Positions 48,849-58,484 are shown, numbered from the stretch's first letter. The stretch: 64,000 nucleotides of DNA from Pseudomonas pisciculturae (GCF_015461805.1 NZ_JACVZE010000005.1:62001-126000); one strand, 5' to 3'. Numbers and translations are program-made. The notes: generated from the sequence alone by a model not told the origin.

Positions 48849-50999
48849 ATGGTTTTGCGTTTTCGTCCCGTTGTCACTTCACGTGTTGCCCTTGGCCTGC
48901 TGCTCAGCGGCGGTATTGGCAACAGCTTTGCGGCTGAGTTGGTGCTGCCCGAGGTCAAGGTCCAGGGCCAGGATGAATCCGGCTACCGCAGCGACACCGC
49001 ATCGGTGGCAGGCTTTGGCGAAGCCCCGCTGCTGGACACGCCAGCCTCGATCACCGTGCTTAACGCCGCACTGATCAAGGACCAGCAAGCGCGCCTGCTC
49101 AGTGAAGTGCTGCGCAACGATGCCTCGGTGGGCGACAGCTACGCGCCCATCGGCTACTACGAAAACTTTGTGGTGCGCGGTTTCTCGCTGAACGCGGCGA
49201 GCAGCTACAAGATCAACGGGCGCACCATCACCGGCGAGCAGAACGTGGCGCTGGAAAACAAGCAACAGGTTGAAGTGCTCAAGGGCCTGGCCGGTTTGCA
49301 AAGCGGGATTTCCGAGCCCAGCGGCGTGATCAACTACGTGACCAAGCGCCCGGAGGATGTACGCTCGGTGACCGTTTCCACCGATGACCGGGGCAGCGGC
49401 TATATGGCCGCCGACGTCGGCGGTTGGTTCGGCAGCGAGCAGCAGTTCGGCCTGCGCGCCAACGTGGCTCATGAAGACCTGCATTCCTATGTGGAACACG
49501 CCAACGGCCAGCGCGATTTCTTGTCCCTGGCGTTTGACTGGAACATCAGCCCCGACGCCGTGCTACAACTGGACGCCGAATACCAGAACAAGCAACAGCG
49601 CTCGGTGCCGGGTTACCAACTGCTGGGCGGCACTGAGGTGCCCAACGATGCCTCGCCGAAAAAACTGCTGGGGCACCAAAGTGGCTCCAAGCAAGTGGGG
49701 ATTGATTCGCTGAACCTTAACGGCAAGTTTGAGTACCGCTTCAGCGATCAGTGGAAAGGCAATGTCAGCGCCGCCCGCAGCAAAGTGGTGATCGACGATT
49801 ACAGCTCGTTTGCCTACGGCTGCTTCTACGTGACCGGTTGCGAGGCCGCCACCTTCGGCCCTACCGGCGACTACGACGTCTACGACTACCGCAGCCCCGA
49901 CGACACTCGCCGTGACGACGAAGTGCAGGCGGCAATGACCGGGCTGTTCGACACCGGCGGCCTGGGCCATGAACTGACATTCGGCACCAGTGCGTTCCGC
50001 CGAGTGGTCGACAAGCGCAAGTCGGTCAACGAATACATCGGCAGTACCAATATCAACGTCGACGCCCCGACGTTCGCCCCCACGGACGTGCCGTTGAACG
50101 ACAAGAACCGTCGCCTCGACAGCCGTCAATACGGCCTGTTTGTCACTGACCGCATCCGCCTCAACGAGCAATGGCAAACCATCATCGGGGGCCGCGAAGT
50201 GCGGCTGGATGAAAAAGCCTTCGATAAAAATGGCGATCAGGAACGTCACACCCAGCGCTACGAGTTCCTGCCACAGGCATCGTTGATCTACAAACCGGTG
50301 GAGAACGTGTCGCTGTACACCAGTTACAGCAAGGGTTTGTCGTTGGGCGGTGAAGCACCCTGGACGACTTCGAATGACGGTGAAACTCTGGCCCCCACCA
50401 CCTCACGCCAAATCGAAGCCGGGGTGAAATACGACTGGCGCCGCATCAGTTTCGCCGCTGCCGTGTTCCAGACCCGCCAGGCGTACCAGTACGCCAAGCC
50501 AAACGGCCCGGATACGTTCATCTATGTGCAGCAGGGTGAACAGAAAAACACCGGCCTGGAATTGTCTGCCAATGGCTGGGCCACCGAACGCTTGCAGATC
50601 GCAACCAGCGTCGCGGCGATTCGCGCACGCGTCACCGGCAGCGGTACGTCAGAATACGAGGGCCACCAAGCGCTCAACGTGCCCAAGCTGCGCGCCAGTG
50701 TGTATGCCGACTATGCGCTGCCGTGGGTGAACGGCCTGGCAGTGCTCGGCGGCGTGCAATACAGCGCCAAGAAGTACGCCAACCGCACCGGCACGGTGGA
50801 GGTGGGAGACTACGCAGTGGTGAATGTGGGCAGCCGCTACACCACCAAAGTGGACGGCTATGAAACCGTGTTCCGCCTCAGCGTCGACAACCTGTTCGAC
50901 AAGCGCTACTGGCGCGACGTGGGCGAATACATGGGCGATGACTATCTGTTCCAGGGCGCGCCGTTGACAGCGCGCCTGAGTGCTTCGGTCAACTTCTGA
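48849..50999 (+). CDS. TonB-dependent siderophore receptor
   Basis: A 716-residue outer-membrane receptor. The signal peptide ends at GNSFAAE, followed by a TonB-box region (LPEVKVQG), a plug (DTPASITVLNAALIKDQQAR, VVRGFSLNAASSYKINGR, VEVLKGLAGLQSGISEPSGVI) and a barrel ending SASVNF. No STN domain is present. Two cysteines in one loop (YGCFYVTGCEAATFG) probably form a disulfide in a ligand-contact loop. The 3' end overlaps the convergent MFS gene by 11 bases. Substrate not determinable. Confidence 0.9.
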   Translation: MVLRFRPVVTSRVALGLLLSGGIGNSFAAELVLPEVKVQGQDESGYRSDTASVAGFGEAPLLDTPASITVLNAALIKDQQARLLSEVLRNDASVGDSYAPIGYYENFVVRGFSLNAASSYKINGRTITGEQNVALENKQQVEVLKGLAGLQSGISEPSGVINYVTKRPEDVRSVTVSTDDRGSGYMAADVGGWFGSEQQFGLRANVAHEDLHSYVEHANGQRDFLSLAFDWNISPDAVLQLDAEYQNKQQRSVPGYQLLGGTEVPNDASPKKLLGHQSGSKQVGIDSLNLNGKFEYRFSDQWKGNVSAARSKVVIDDYSSFAYGCFYVTGCEAATFGPTGDYDVYDYRSPDDTRRDDEVQAAMTGLFDTGGLGHELTFGTSAFRRVVDKRKSVNEYIGSTNINVDAPTFAPTDVPLNDKNRRLDSRQYGLFVTDRIRLNEQWQTIIGGREVRLDEKAFDKNGDQERHTQRYEFLPQASLIYKPVENVSLYTSYSKGLSLGGEAPWTTSNDGETLAPTTSRQIEAGVKYDWRRISFAAAVFQTRQAYQYAKPNGPDTFIYVQQGEQKNTGLELSANGWATERLQIATSVAAIRARVTGSGTSEYEGHQALNVPKLRASVYADYALPWVNGLAVLGGVQYSAKKYANRTGTVEVGDYAVVNVGSRYTTKVDGYETVFRLSVDNLFDKRYWRDVGEYMGDDYLFQGAPLTARLSASVNF

Positions 51000-52119
51000 G
51001 CATACGCGGCGCTGCCAGCCACAGCGCCGCCAAGCCACAGGTCAACAGGCTCCAGCCAAGGTCCTGCGCCCAGGCTACCAAGGCCAGCCCGGCGCCTATC
51101 ACCAGATAATAGAGCAAGCCAAACACAGCGGCGGCGGTGCCCAGGCGGTCGTGATAAGCCACCAGCGCCGCTCCCAGTACATTGGGGATCGCCATACCAA
51201 ACGCCAACACCACCAGCAGCATTGGCCATACGAACAACCCGCTGTCTTGCAACAGCAATACTGATAACCCGCCCAACACCGCCACTCCAGCAGCCGTCAG
51301 CACCAATTGCTCGCCGTTCATGCCGCGTTTGAGCAATAGCTTGTTCAGCCACGCGCCAAGCCCCGACCCCAACGCCAGCAACACGCCGCTGTAGCCGAAT
51401 GCTGCAGCGGACAACCCCAACTGCGCGAAAACAAACGGCCCCACGCTGTAGTAGCTGAACAACGCAATATTGAACGCAGCCACCAAGCCGACGGAACGCC
51501 ACACCCCAGCGTCCTTGACCATAACGCGCAAGGTCTCGACCAGCGAGACCCCCGGCAACGAGGCAGGGCGCGTCTCGGGCAACACCAACAGGCAACTGGC
51601 CCACAACGCTGCCGCCAATAACAACAAGCCCGTGAGCATGCCGCGATAACCAAAGTACTGCACCAGGATTGCACCGCTGAACAGGCCCAGCGCCGGGCTG
51701 GCAGCCAGCGCAATGCCCATCACAGAAAACACCTGACCCAACTGCGCGCCTTGGTAGCGGTCGCGCAACACCGTCTGCGTGACCACCGAGCCGACGGCCG
51801 CGCCAAAGGCCGCGATGGCCTGCGCCCCCAACAAGCCGTTGAACGTGCTCACACTCAACGCCAGCACAGAGGCCGCGACATACAACCCCAACCCGGCCAA
51901 CATCACCGGGCGCCGGCCCCAGCCATCACAGGCCCGGCCCCACACCACCACGCCGAACGCAAATGCCAGAAAGTACACCGACAGGGTTTGCCCGGTGCGT
52001 TCGGGGCCCACCGAAAAAGCCTGGCCGATATCATTCAGGGCCGGGCTGTAGAGGGTTTGAGCCAGTTGCGGGAACATCAGCAAAGGCACGGCCAGCACCA
52101 GCATATTTTTAGCGTTCAT
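50989..52119 (-). CDS. MFS transporter (DHA1 type)
   Basis: A 376-residue protein with 12 helices. It shows FGVVVWGRACDGWGRRPVMLAGL (MFS motif A), QAIAAFGAAVGSVVTQTVLRDRY (helix 4) and LPETRPASL. It should export a small molecule. ATG 52119 follows AAAGGA. It is divergent from an AraC-family gene 100 bases away, which probably controls it, a common drug- or metabolite-efflux arrangement. Confidence 0.9.
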   Translation of the reverse strand: MNAKNMLVLAVPLLMFPQLAQTLYSPALNDIGQAFSVGPERTGQTLSVYFLAFAFGVVVWGRACDGWGRRPVMLAGLGLYVAASVLALSVSTFNGLLGAQAIAAFGAAVGSVVTQTVLRDRYQGAQLGQVFSVMGIALAASPALGLFSGAILVQYFGYRGMLTGLLLLAAALWASCLLVLPETRPASLPGVSLVETLRVMVKDAGVWRSVGLVAAFNIALFSYYSVGPFVFAQLGLSAAAFGYSGVLLALGSGLGAWLNKLLLKRGMNGEQLVLTAAGVAVLGGLSVLLLQDSGLFVWPMLLVVLAFGMAIPNVLGAALVAYHDRLGTAAAVFGLLYYLVIGAGLALVAWAQDLGWSLLTCGLAALWLAAPRMLRS

Positions 52120-52219
52120 CGTCAAATCCTTTTCCCGTAAAACAGCCCGGGGATTTTAAGGAGCGACGACTGGGGTATTATCCAAACTTCGACAGTTTAT
52201 TCATCAAATCGGACAACCC

Positions 52220-52990
52220 ATGGCCTGGCTCGCCGCCGACGCAACGTTCGACCCCGACCGCCTGCCAGCACCGGTCATTGGCATCGCAGCGCTGCTCGGC
52301 GACCACGACTCTGGCCTGCACCTACACCAGCGTGGGCAACTGCTGTTTACGCAGCAGGGCTGCACCCGCATTACCCTGGACAATCAACTGTGCCTGCTGC
52401 CACCCACCCGAGCGGCGTGGATACCTTCTGGCGTGCCCCACCGCGCGGTGATGCAGCAGACGGTTGATTACCGTTCGGTGTACGTAAGCCCAGCGATAGC
52501 CGCCCAGTTGCCGACACAGGTGCGGGTAATCGAAGTCAGCGTGTTGCTGCGGGCGGTATTGGAACCGATGGCAATGGCGCCCTTCGAGACCGATTGGCAG
52601 ACGGGCCGATATGCCCATTTATTAGCGTTATGCCTGGAAGAAATCAAAGAAGCGGCCGAACAGCCGATGTTGCTACCCCTGCCCCGGGACAAGCGCTTGG
52701 CGCCACTGCTGGCCAATCTCGACAGTTTGCCGCCGACGCTGCAAGACCTGGAAAAACAGATCGGCGCCAGCACCAAGACCATCGGCCGGATCTTCCTGCG
52801 GGAAACCGGCCTGGGGTATCAGCAATGGCGCCAACAGTGGCGTTTGATGCGCGTCATCGAGTTACTCGCCACCGGGCGTAGTATTGGCTACTGCGCCTTT
52901 GACTTGGGCTTTGCCAGCGAAAGCGCCTTGATCGCCTTCTTCAAAGGCATGACGGGTACCACGCCGCGCGGCTATTTCAAATCACGCTGA
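52220..52990 (+). CDS. AraC-family transcriptional regulator
   Basis: A 256-residue protein with an N-terminal cupin (LHLHQRGQLLFTQQGCTRITL, PTRAAWIPSGVPHRAVM) and a C-terminal AraC DNA-binding domain (LEKQIGASTKTIGRIFLRETG, WRLMRVIELLATGRSIGYCAF, DLGFASESALIAFFKGMTGTTP). Proteins of this layout sit beside the efflux genes they control, as here with the divergent MFS gene. The inducer is unknown. Confidence 0.92.
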   Translation: MAWLAADATFDPDRLPAPVIGIAALLGDHDSGLHLHQRGQLLFTQQGCTRITLDNQLCLLPPTRAAWIPSGVPHRAVMQQTVDYRSVYVSPAIAAQLPTQVRVIEVSVLLRAVLEPMAMAPFETDWQTGRYAHLLALCLEEIKEAAEQPMLLPLPRDKRLAPLLANLDSLPPTLQDLEKQIGASTKTIGRIFLRETGLGYQQWRQQWRLMRVIELLATGRSIGYCAFDLGFASESALIAFFKGMTGTTPRGYFKSR

Positions 52991-52994
52991 AGCC

Positions 52995-53432
52995 TTATTT
53001 AGGCATCTTGCGAAAACCTACCGCCAAACGGTTCCAGCTGTTGATGGTGGCAATGGCCACGCTCAGGTCGATTTGCTCCTGGGCACTGAACTCAGCCGCC
53101 AGTGCGTTGAAGTCTTCATCCGGGGCGTGGGTTTGGCTGATCAGGGTCAGGCTTTCAGCCCAAGCCAGCGCTGCGCGTTCACGCGGGGTGAAGAACGGCG
53201 TTTCGCGCCAGGCCGACACGGTGTACAGGCGGCGCTCGGTTTCGCCGCCCTTGCGGGCGTCGGCGGTGTGCATGTCGAGGCAGAAGGCGCAGCCGTTGAT
53301 CTGCGAAACGCGCAGGCGCACCAGCTCCAGCAGTGGCAGCTCGATGGACAGTTTGCCCACGGCGGCTTCCAGGGCGAGCATGGCTTTCATGGCGTCTGGG
53401 GAAGCGGTGTAGAAATCGGTACGGGTTTGCAT
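52995..53432 (-). CDS. Carboxymuconolactone-decarboxylase/AhpD-like protein
   Basis: A 145-residue all-helical protein with the AhpD redox motif CAFCLDMH (two cysteines and a histidine) in VSQINGCAFCLDMHTADARK, plus WRETPFFTPRERAALAWAE. It is probably a peroxidase-like or alkylhydroperoxidase-family enzyme of the cytoplasm. It stands alone, convergent with the AraC gene four bases away. The true substrate is unknown. Confidence 0.92.
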   Translation of the reverse strand: MQTRTDFYTASPDAMKAMLALEAAVGKLSIELPLLELVRLRVSQINGCAFCLDMHTADARKGGETERRLYTVSAWRETPFFTPRERAALAWAESLTLISQTHAPDEDFNALAAEFSAQEQIDLSVAIATINSWNRLAVGFRKMPK

Positions 53433-53529
53433 GGTATTGCTCCAGAAGGGTGGGAACTGGTGGCTAGATTAGTCACCACAGGGTCTGGGAGAAATATCCA
53501 ATTGCGGGGAAGATCAGGTAGCCAATGTT

Positions 53530-54000
53530 TCAATCCGGCAACGGGATCATCCGCAACGGCCGTACCGACTTGTAAGAGAAACTCGAATAAATCTCTTTGA
53601 CGTAAGGCAACGTCTGCAACACCTCCCGCGCAAACTCGCCAAACGACTCCAGGTCTTTGGCCACCACCTCCAGCAGAAAGTCATAACGCCCCGACACGTT
53701 ATGGCAGGCCACGATGTGTGGAATGTCCAACAGCCGCTGCTCGAACGCCCGAGCGTTTTCCTGGGTGTGGCTCTCCATCATGATGCTCACAAAGGCGGTC
53801 ACTCCATACCCCAAGGCCTTGGGCGAGAGGATCGCCTGGTAACCGCTGATCACGCCGCTCTCTTCCAGGTTGCGTACCCGGCGCCAGCACGGCGACGTGG
53901 TGAGGGCGACGCGGTCGGCCAATTCGGCAACGGTCAAGCGGGCATTGCCTTGCAGCGCGTTTAGAAGGGCTTTGTCGGTGCGATCCAGACTGACGGGCAT
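53530..54000 (-). CDS. Lrp/AsnC-family regulator (MdeR-like)
   Basis: A 156-residue protein. The N-terminal helix-turn-helix (LDRTDKALLNALQGNARLTVAELADRV, TTSPCWRRVRNLEESGVI) precedes a C-terminal RAM ligand-binding domain (GVTAFVSIMMESHTQENA, HNVSGRYDFLLEVVAKD). It is divergent from the methionine gamma-lyase gene 123 bases away, the arrangement known for MdeR and mdeA of P. putida. It probably activates that gene in response to methionine or a related amino acid. Confidence 0.9.
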   Translation of the reverse strand: MPVSLDRTDKALLNALQGNARLTVAELADRVALTTSPCWRRVRNLEESGVISGYQAILSPKALGYGVTAFVSIMMESHTQENARAFEQRLLDIPHIVACHNVSGRYDFLLEVVAKDLESFGEFAREVLQTLPYVKEIYSSFSYKSVRPLRMIPLPD

Positions 54001-54123
54001 GATTTGCCTCTATTCGTTGTTTTTATGAGTTTTTGATCCCATAACGCGGGATTTATCAGCAGATATCGCAAATTTCAGCCGTGGGTATGAGCATAGCATT
54101 GTAGGAAATAAGGAGCGTCTGAC

Positions 54124-55377
54124 ATGAACAATAAACAGCCTGCCTTCGGTTTTTCCACCCGTGCCATCCACCACGGTTACGACCCCAAAGACCACCACGG
54201 CGCGCTCGTACCGCCGGTTTATCTGTCGGCGACCTTTGCTTTTCCTACCGTCGAATACGGCGCGGCATGTTTTGCAGGTGATGCAAACGGCCATTTCTAC
54301 ACGCGAATTTCCAACCCGACCCTGGCGCTGTTGGAATCTCGCATGGCCGCCCTGGAAAACGGCGAGGCCGCCGTGGCGTTCAGCTCCGGCATGGGCGCGA
54401 TTGCCGCGACGTTCTGGACCCTGCTGCGCCCCGGCGATGAAGTGATCGTCAGCCAGACCCTTTACGGCTGCACCTTCGCCTTGTTGCACCATGGCATCGG
54501 CGAGTTCGGCATCAAGGTGCGCCATGTGGACCTCACCGATCTGGACGCCCTCAAGGCTGCGCTCTCCCCGGCCACCCGCATGGTCTACTGCGAAACCCCG
54601 GCCAACCCCACCCTGCGTCTGGTGGATATTGCCGCCGTCGCCGCCCTCGCCCACCAACAACCCAATGTCACTGTGGTGGTCGACAACACCTACTGCACAC
54701 CCTACCTGCAACGCCCCCTCGAACTCGGCGCCGACGTGGTGGTGCACTCGGCCACCAAGTACTTGAGCGGCCATGGCGATATCACTGCCGGGATCGCCGT
54801 CAGCAACCAGGCCCTGGCCCAACGGATACGCTTACAGGGCCTCAAAGACCTGACCGGCGCAGTGATGTCGCCCCAGGACGCGTCCCTGTTGATGCGCGGC
54901 CTCAAGACCCTGGCCCTGCGCATGGACCGCCATTGCAGCAACGCCCAGGCGGTGGCCGAAGCCTTGCAGGCACACCCGGCGGTGCAGTGGGTGACCTACC
55001 CTGGGCTACGTTCTTTCCCGCAGTTTGAGCTGGCAACGCGGCAGATGAAAATGCCCGGCGGCATGATCGCCTTTGAACTCAAGGGCGGGGTTGAAACCGG
55101 TCGGCGCTTTATGAATGCCCTCAAGCTGTTCACCCGTGCGGTCAGCCTGGGGGATGCCGAGTCATTGGCCCAGCACCCGGCGAGCATGACCCACTCCACC
55201 TACACGCCAGAAGAGCGCGCGGCCCATGGCATCAGCGAAGGGTTGGTGCGCTTGTCGGTGGGGCTTGAAGACATTGCCGACTTGCTGGCGGACGTGCAGC
55301 AAGCGTTGGCCAAAAGCACGCGTGCGCAAAATGATGGCGTGCGCCGTCAGGCATCGCGGGGCTTAACCTTGAGGTGA
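54124..55377 (+). CDS. megL: Methionine gamma-lyase
   Basis: A 417-residue PLP enzyme of the cystathionine-gamma-lyase family. Lys212 in HSATKYLSGHGD binds PLP. Cys116 in TLYGCTF is the residue that marks true methionine gamma-lyases. Further family blocks are FYTRISNPTLALLESRMAALE, VVDNTYCTPYLQRPLELGAD and MTHSTYTPEERAAHGISEGLVRLSVGLED. It splits methionine into methanethiol, 2-oxobutyrate and ammonia. About 20 extra residues at the C-terminus overlap the convergent pvdP gene by 31 bases. Preceded by AAGGAGCG; controlled by the adjacent Lrp gene. Confidence 0.93.
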   Translation: MNNKQPAFGFSTRAIHHGYDPKDHHGALVPPVYLSATFAFPTVEYGAACFAGDANGHFYTRISNPTLALLESRMAALENGEAAVAFSSGMGAIAATFWTLLRPGDEVIVSQTLYGCTFALLHHGIGEFGIKVRHVDLTDLDALKAALSPATRMVYCETPANPTLRLVDIAAVAALAHQQPNVTVVVDNTYCTPYLQRPLELGADVVVHSATKYLSGHGDITAGIAVSNQALAQRIRLQGLKDLTGAVMSPQDASLLMRGLKTLALRMDRHCSNAQAVAEALQAHPAVQWVTYPGLRSFPQFELATRQMKMPGGMIAFELKGGVETGRRFMNALKLFTRAVSLGDAESLAQHPASMTHSTYTPEERAAHGISEGLVRLSVGLEDIADLLADVQQALAKSTRAQNDGVRRQASRGLTLR

Positions 55378-56975
55378 CGTGCATACCAGGGCCTCCTCGG
55401 CACCCGCTTGAACAGGCCCTTCAATAAATCATCGTCCGCACCAAAAGTAATGCGCAGCGCCAGCTTCATGGTTTCAGGGTCCATCTCCATGGACTTACCC
55501 ATCTGCAAGCCGGGCGTGGTACTGCAACCATGGGTATCCGGCCCCAGCCAAGGGTCTCCCACTTCCACCCAGCGCCCCGGTGCAAACCAGGCCACGCCGT
55601 TGACGTCCAGGCGGCTGACTTCGCCGGGGTTGAAGCGCTCGTGGGCGCGAAACCAATCTTCGATACGGTCATCGATCCAACCGTGGAAGTGCCAAAACAC
55701 CGGGTTGACGTGGGATGAAAACGGGTCACCCAGGAAGTCATTCTCCGCCGCGTACCAACGTGCCGAAAAGTCCGATGGGTCGCGGGCAAAGGGCACCGGG
55801 GCACCATTGGAGGGGTCTCGCGGCACCGAGGCCCAGCGCATGTGCAGCCAGTCGTGCAGGCCCAGCTCCATCTCGGAGCCCAATTGGCCCAGGGTCATCT
55901 TCGCGAGGTAGCGCGGGTCACGGTATTGGGACTCCCACACTTGGAAGTTGCTGTGGTAAGTCTCTGCGGCCTTGATGTCGCTGACCCATTGGGTATAAGC
56001 GCTGTCGCGCGGCGCCGACCAGGTGGGTGGCAAGGCAAAGCCATCGCTGTTATCGAAATAGCGCACAAAACCCAGGCGGTCACGTTCCAGCGGCGGCTGG
56101 GGCTCCGGGAATTGCGGCCAGGACGGCAAAGGCTGCATGGCACGCGCGGCGCCGAGCATGTGCCGGTGCATGAAAAAAAAGTCGATACCCGAGCCGTTGC
56201 GGTCCTTGCGTTTGCCTCGGGCGTCGCGCTCCTGGCCGCGCGGGCCAGGCTGCCAGCCGATGCCGCGCAGGGCGTCGCGCTTGTCTTCGGAGAGTTTGTG
56301 CCACTGGTCGCGGGTGGCGTGCCACAGCTGGTGGAACAGCCGATGTTCCGGGGCGATCAGCCAGGCCAGCAAGGTCGGGTTGAGGCCGATGCGCTCGCGG
56401 GCTTCGGGGAACAGGTGTTTGTGGGCAACAAACCGATGGTCGCGCTCGGTCAGCGCCAGCGGGCGGTCGAGGTTGAGTATCTGCCCGCTGAGGGTGCCGC
56501 TGCCAGCGTTGCCGAAGGTGCCCCAGACCTCGTCGAGGGTCATTTTGAACTCATAGGCGGGGGCGCCGTCGACCGAGTCGCGGTCGATCAACCGCCAGTA
56601 GAGCAAGGCACCTTCGCCTGTCAGCAAATCACCCAGCACGCGGTAGCGGGGTTCGCCCTCAGCCCGCAGGTTGGCGGCGGTGTCCAGGTAACCCCGCAGG
56701 CCACGCCCACGGGGAGCGATATCAAGCAGCAGTTCCAGGCCTTGCAACGGCAGCCCCTTGAGGCCCGCGTCATGACCTTCAAGCCGCAGGCTCCAGACAC
56801 CGCGCAAGGTGTCGGCCAACCGTTGGCCGGCAGTGTCGGCCAGGTCGACCGTGGCTTCGCCGGGGGTGATCGGGAATTCTTCACGCGTCAGCTCGCGATG
56901 GGCGTAATAGGCCGCCGGCACGGCAGCGCCGGTCAGCGCCAGGCCTGCGATGAACCCACGTCGAGAGATCGTCAT
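55347..56975 (-). CDS. pvdP: Pyoverdine maturation tyrosinase PvdP
   Basis: A 542-residue periplasmic enzyme. A Tat signal (MTISRRGFIAGLALTGAAVPA) is followed by a beta-barrel-like domain (residues 40-200) and a tyrosinase domain with copper ligands in HQLWHATRDQWH and MHRHMLG (first copper) and in LHDWLHMRW and FWHFHGWIDDRIEDW (second copper). It oxidises the tyrosine-derived part of ferribactin to build the pyoverdine chromophore. It is divergent from pvdMNO, and a perfect PvdS box stands in its promoter. Confidence 0.95.
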   Translation of the reverse strand: MTISRRGFIAGLALTGAAVPAAYYAHRELTREEFPITPGEATVDLADTAGQRLADTLRGVWSLRLEGHDAGLKGLPLQGLELLLDIAPRGRGLRGYLDTAANLRAEGEPRYRVLGDLLTGEGALLYWRLIDRDSVDGAPAYEFKMTLDEVWGTFGNAGSGTLSGQILNLDRPLALTERDHRFVAHKHLFPEARERIGLNPTLLAWLIAPEHRLFHQLWHATRDQWHKLSEDKRDALRGIGWQPGPRGQERDARGKRKDRNGSGIDFFFMHRHMLGAARAMQPLPSWPQFPEPQPPLERDRLGFVRYFDNSDGFALPPTWSAPRDSAYTQWVSDIKAAETYHSNFQVWESQYRDPRYLAKMTLGQLGSEMELGLHDWLHMRWASVPRDPSNGAPVPFARDPSDFSARWYAAENDFLGDPFSSHVNPVFWHFHGWIDDRIEDWFRAHERFNPGEVSRLDVNGVAWFAPGRWVEVGDPWLGPDTHGCSTTPGLQMGKSMEMDPETMKLALRITFGADDDLLKGLFKRVPRRPWYARHLKVKPRDA

Positions 56976-57010
56976 TGTCTACCTTAGGAAACGGCTTAAT
57001 CAGAGCTAGA

Positions 57011-57034
57011 ACGTTTGCAGCCCGATGAAATTTA
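57011..57034 (-). promoter_or_regulatory. PvdS (iron-starvation) promoter of pvdP
   Basis: Read on the minus strand, TAAAT (57030-57034), exactly 16 bases and CGT (57011-57013) form the IS-box -35/-10 pair recognised by the iron-starvation sigma factor PvdS. It lies 36 bases upstream of the pvdP start codon. Confidence 0.85.
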
Positions 57035-57053
57035 CCGCCGTGGGCCCACCGCC

Positions 57054-57077
57054 TAAATTTCCCCGTTCATCGCTCGT
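57054..57077 (+). promoter_or_regulatory. PvdS (iron-starvation) promoter of pvdMNO
   Basis: TAAAT (57054-57058), exactly 16 bases and CGT (57075-57077) match the IS-box consensus. It lies 34 bases before the pvdM start, 20 bases from the opposing pvdP box, giving a compact divergent promoter pair. Confidence 0.85.
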
Positions 57078-57111
57078 TCTCCCCAGATAGCAAAGGCCTC
57101 AACTGACTGAG

Positions 57112-58467
57112 ATGGCAATGACAAAACCACGTTCGAAAAAGGCGCTGTATATCGGCCTGCCACTGGCATTGGCCATCGGCGCCGGGGCTGGTTTCCTGGT
57201 CTGGGATCACTGGTTCAAGGGCAACGCCGGCTACCCGCTGGAAGTGATCAAGCAGGCCAATGAAATGCAGGACCGCTTGCTGTCCTTCGACAGCCACATC
57301 ACCGTGCCGCTGAATTTCGGCACCGCCCACAACGAAGCCGACAAGGATGGCAGCGGCCAGTTCGACCTGGCCAAGGCCAACCGCGGACGCTTGTCGGGTG
57401 CGGCCCTGACGATCTTTGGCTGGCCGGAAATCTGGAACGGCCCGAACGCCCCCCACAAGCCCACCGAGGGGTTTGTCGAAGAAGCCCGTCACGAACAGGA
57501 AGCGCGCTTCAAGATCATCACGGGCATGGTGCGTGACTTTCCCAACCAAGTTGGCATTGCCTATACCCCGGATGACTTTCGTCGCTTGCATGGCGAAGGC
57601 AAGTTCGCGATTTTCATCAGCATGCTCAACGCCTACCCGCTGGGCAATGACCTGAACCAGCTGGACCTGTGGGCCGCCCGCGGCATGCGCATGTTCGGTT
57701 TCAGTTACGTCGGCAACAATGCCTGGGCCGATTCGTCGCGCCCCCTGCCCTTTCTTAACGACACCCCCGATGCCCTCGACGGCCTGTCCGACATTGGCAA
57801 GCAGGCCGTGCATCGCCTCAATGACCTGGGCGTAATCATTGATGTGTCGCAAATGTCGACCAAGGCCCTGGAGCAAGTGGCGCAGTTGAGCCGCACGCCG
57901 ATGGTGGCCTCTCACTCAGCACCCCGCGCAGCCGTGGATATCCCGCGCAACCTTAGCGACAAGGAGCTGCAACTGATCAAGCGCAGCGGTGGCGTCGTAC
58001 AGGTCGTGGGGTTCCCCGCGTACCTGCGCCCACTGAGCCAGCCAACCCAGAACAAGCTCAACGCCCTGCGTGCCCGCTTTGACCTGCCGCCACTGCCCAA
58101 TCTGGCCATGGCGTTGATGCCAGGCGACCCGATCATCACCGCCTGGCCCGAGCAAAAGTTCGGCCAGTACGCCAGTGCGCTGTACGCCATCCTTGAAGAG
58201 GAACCCAAGGCGACCCTCAAAGACCTGGGGGACGCCATCGACTACACCGTGCGCAAGATCGGCATCGACCACGTCGGTATCGCCTCCGATTTCAACGACG
58301 GCGGCGGCCTCAAAGGCTGGGAGAACGTTGGCGAGATACGCAATGTCACGGCCGAACTGATCCAGCGCGGCTACTCCGAAGCCGACATCGCCAAGCTGTG
58401 GGGAGGCAACTTCCTGCGGGTGTGGGACCAGGTACAAAAAGCCGCCAAGCCATTGGCCAACCGCTAA
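57112..58467 (+). CDS. pvdM: Pyoverdine maturation dipeptidase-like protein PvdM
   Basis: A 451-residue protein with an N-terminal membrane/signal anchor (LYIGLPLALAIGAGAGFLVW) and a renal-dipeptidase (peptidase M19) fold in the periplasm. Several canonical zinc ligands are altered: the HxD motif reads DSHIT, the EGG glutamate position reads ISML, and the DxSH histidine is Gln (DVSQMS). The SHS histidine (MVASHSAPRA), Arg in IPRNLSD and Asp in IASDFND remain. It is required for ferribactin oxidation in known pyoverdine producers, but ordinary dipeptidase activity is doubtful. First gene of pvdMNO. Confidence 0.92.
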   Translation: MAMTKPRSKKALYIGLPLALAIGAGAGFLVWDHWFKGNAGYPLEVIKQANEMQDRLLSFDSHITVPLNFGTAHNEADKDGSGQFDLAKANRGRLSGAALTIFGWPEIWNGPNAPHKPTEGFVEEARHEQEARFKIITGMVRDFPNQVGIAYTPDDFRRLHGEGKFAIFISMLNAYPLGNDLNQLDLWAARGMRMFGFSYVGNNAWADSSRPLPFLNDTPDALDGLSDIGKQAVHRLNDLGVIIDVSQMSTKALEQVAQLSRTPMVASHSAPRAAVDIPRNLSDKELQLIKRSGGVVQVVGFPAYLRPLSQPTQNKLNALRARFDLPPLPNLAMALMPGDPIITAWPEQKFGQYASALYAILEEEPKATLKDLGDAIDYTVRKIGIDHVGIASDFNDGGGLKGWENVGEIRNVTAELIQRGYSEADIAKLWGGNFLRVWDQVQKAAKPLANR

Positions 58468-58484
58468 CCCAATGAAGTAAGTCC

